53,885 nt of DNA, taken from positions 1 to 53,885 of the forward strand of contig JAEUKN010000007.1 in the NCBI GenBank assembly GCA_016794305.1, given 5' to 3'. The DNA is from Alphaproteobacteria bacterium. Its GTDB lineage: Bacteria; Pseudomonadota; Alphaproteobacteria; Micavibrionales; Micavibrionaceae. A model generated the notes under the pieces. It was not told the origin of the DNA. It made no database searches and saw nothing but the letters and a program-made list of their open reading frames with translations. How positions within the stretch are numbered: the stretch's first letter is position 1; every line of letters starts with the position of its first letter. The position numbers and the translations under genes were made by a program. Positions 53,626 through 53,885 of this stretch are shown in pieces.

Positions 53626-53757
53626 ATGCCTACACATGATGAAAATGCAAAAAATCAACGCGATGCTCAACCGCAAAAAAACCCACGTGAAGATCAGAGC
53701 GGAAAATATCAGCAAGGTTCCGATCGTGCGAAAGAAGGCATTGTTAATTTAAGATAG
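53626..53757 (+). CDS. Small hydrophilic protein ORF ended by an IS insertion
   Basis: An ATG with AAAGGA eight bases upstream opens a 43-codon frame (start MPTHDENAKNQRDAQ, end KEGIVNLR). The product is very polar, rich in Asn, Gln, Asp and Lys, and probably disordered. Its tail loosely recalls stress-induced small proteins with DRAKE-type repeats, but I do not assign a family. The TAG stop at 53755-53757 uses the first G of the IS1-type end that begins at 53757. So the reading frame is probably a 5' remnant of a longer gene cut by the insertion. The rest would lie beyond the window. Confidence 0.5.
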   Translation: MPTHDENAKNQRDAQPQKNPREDQSGKYQQGSDRAKEGIVNLR

Positions 53758-53885
53758 GTAAGGTGCCATTCCACTTGGCCATGATCAAGAGGACGGAGTA
53801 ACGGAGCATATCCTGTGATTTGCTGTAGCATTTGGATTTGCGGCGCAAGCGAGCAAGGTAATGACGAAAGATGCTGTTGTATCCC
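53744..53885 (-). CDS. IS1-family transposase, C-terminal fragment
   Basis: Read on the minus strand from the window edge, one frame gives GYNSIFRHYLARLRRKSKCY, then SKSQDMLRYSVLLIMAKWNG, and stops at 53744-53746. The segment LARLRRKSKCYSKS fits the C-terminal end of IS1-type (InsB-like) transposases, after the catalytic Glu. The frame runs through the terminal repeat and ends a few codons into the flanking DNA. The rest of the gene is outside the window, so completeness cannot be judged. Confidence 0.7.
   Translation of the reverse strand, partial: GYNSIFRHYLARLRRKSKCYSKSQDMLRYSVLLIMAKWNGTLPILN
53757..53885 (-). mobile_element. One end of an IS1-type insertion sequence
   Basis: The element begins GGTAAGGTGCCATTCCACTT at 53757, which lines up with the IS1 terminal repeat (GGTGATGCTGCCAACTTA) at the GGT, GCCA and ACTT positions. 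The transposase end lies just inside. The other end and any target duplication (expected 8-9 bases, for which TTTAAGATA is the candidate copy here) lie beyond the window. Confidence 0.6.

Overview
The window reads as chromosomal DNA of an alphaproteobacterium. The alpha-type SspB, the alpha-type SerC, a DUF3035 (BamF-like) lipoprotein, and the gene pairs ileS-lspA-DUF3035, proS-lolC, ihfB-lapA-pyrF and xseB-ispA all point that way. I cannot name a genus. Base composition is moderate, with one visibly A+T-rich patch around the AraC-type gene at the left edge. No plasmid, prophage or CRISPR array was seen. An IS1-type element enters at the right edge.

Layout. 1-4400: the tail of an unidentified ORF, an AraC-family regulator, an acid-ceramidase-like amidase, galE and a glycosyltransferase. 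4400-8700: repeats, then a minus-strand cluster read as bamE, crcB, rluC, an AsmA-like gene and a UDP-glucuronate 4-epimerase; two of its junctions are ATGA overlaps. 8.7-22 kb: xerD, accA, a PEBP protein, lysC, a RodZ-like gene, sdhB (minus), carbonic anhydrase, tolB, glpD and ftsK (minus). 22-34 kb: sspB (minus), ileS-lspA-DUF3035-pyrC, a small membrane protein and argS (minus), proS-lolC. 34-39 kb: an unknown protein, ihfB, a LapA-like protein, pyrF, tRNA-Arg(CCG) and two glycosyltransferases. 39-53.9 kb: yceI and cytochrome b561 (minus), gyrB, a GNAT protein, recN, folA, xseB, ispA, folD, serC, a large FliK-like protein, cca, a small disordered ORF and the IS1 end.

The genes fall into a few jobs. 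Translation: IleRS, ArgRS, ProRS, tRNA-Arg, CCA enzyme, RluC. DNA upkeep: XerD, FtsK, GyrB, RecN, XseB, IHF. Envelope: BamE, the BamF-like lipoprotein, TolB, LolC, LspA, RodZ-like protein, sugar epimerases and three glycosyltransferases. Core metabolism: AccA, LysC, SdhB, GlpD, PyrC, PyrF, FolA, FolD, SerC, IspA.

The less ordinary content is mostly between genes. A 143-bp MITE-like element with IS5-type ends occurs twice in opposite orientation, and single ends of the same family lie on the stop codons of three genes. There are several other palindromic repeat families. Two intergenic stretches carry plus-strand intrinsic terminators with no gene to explain them (before ileS and before gyrB) and are candidate small-RNA loci. 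Inside genes, the main oddities are an archaeal/eukaryotic-type ProRS in the usual proS-lolC position, an IleRS lacking half of its C-terminal zinc knuckle, and proline-rich low-complexity N-termini on several housekeeping enzymes. I found no clear new multi-gene system.
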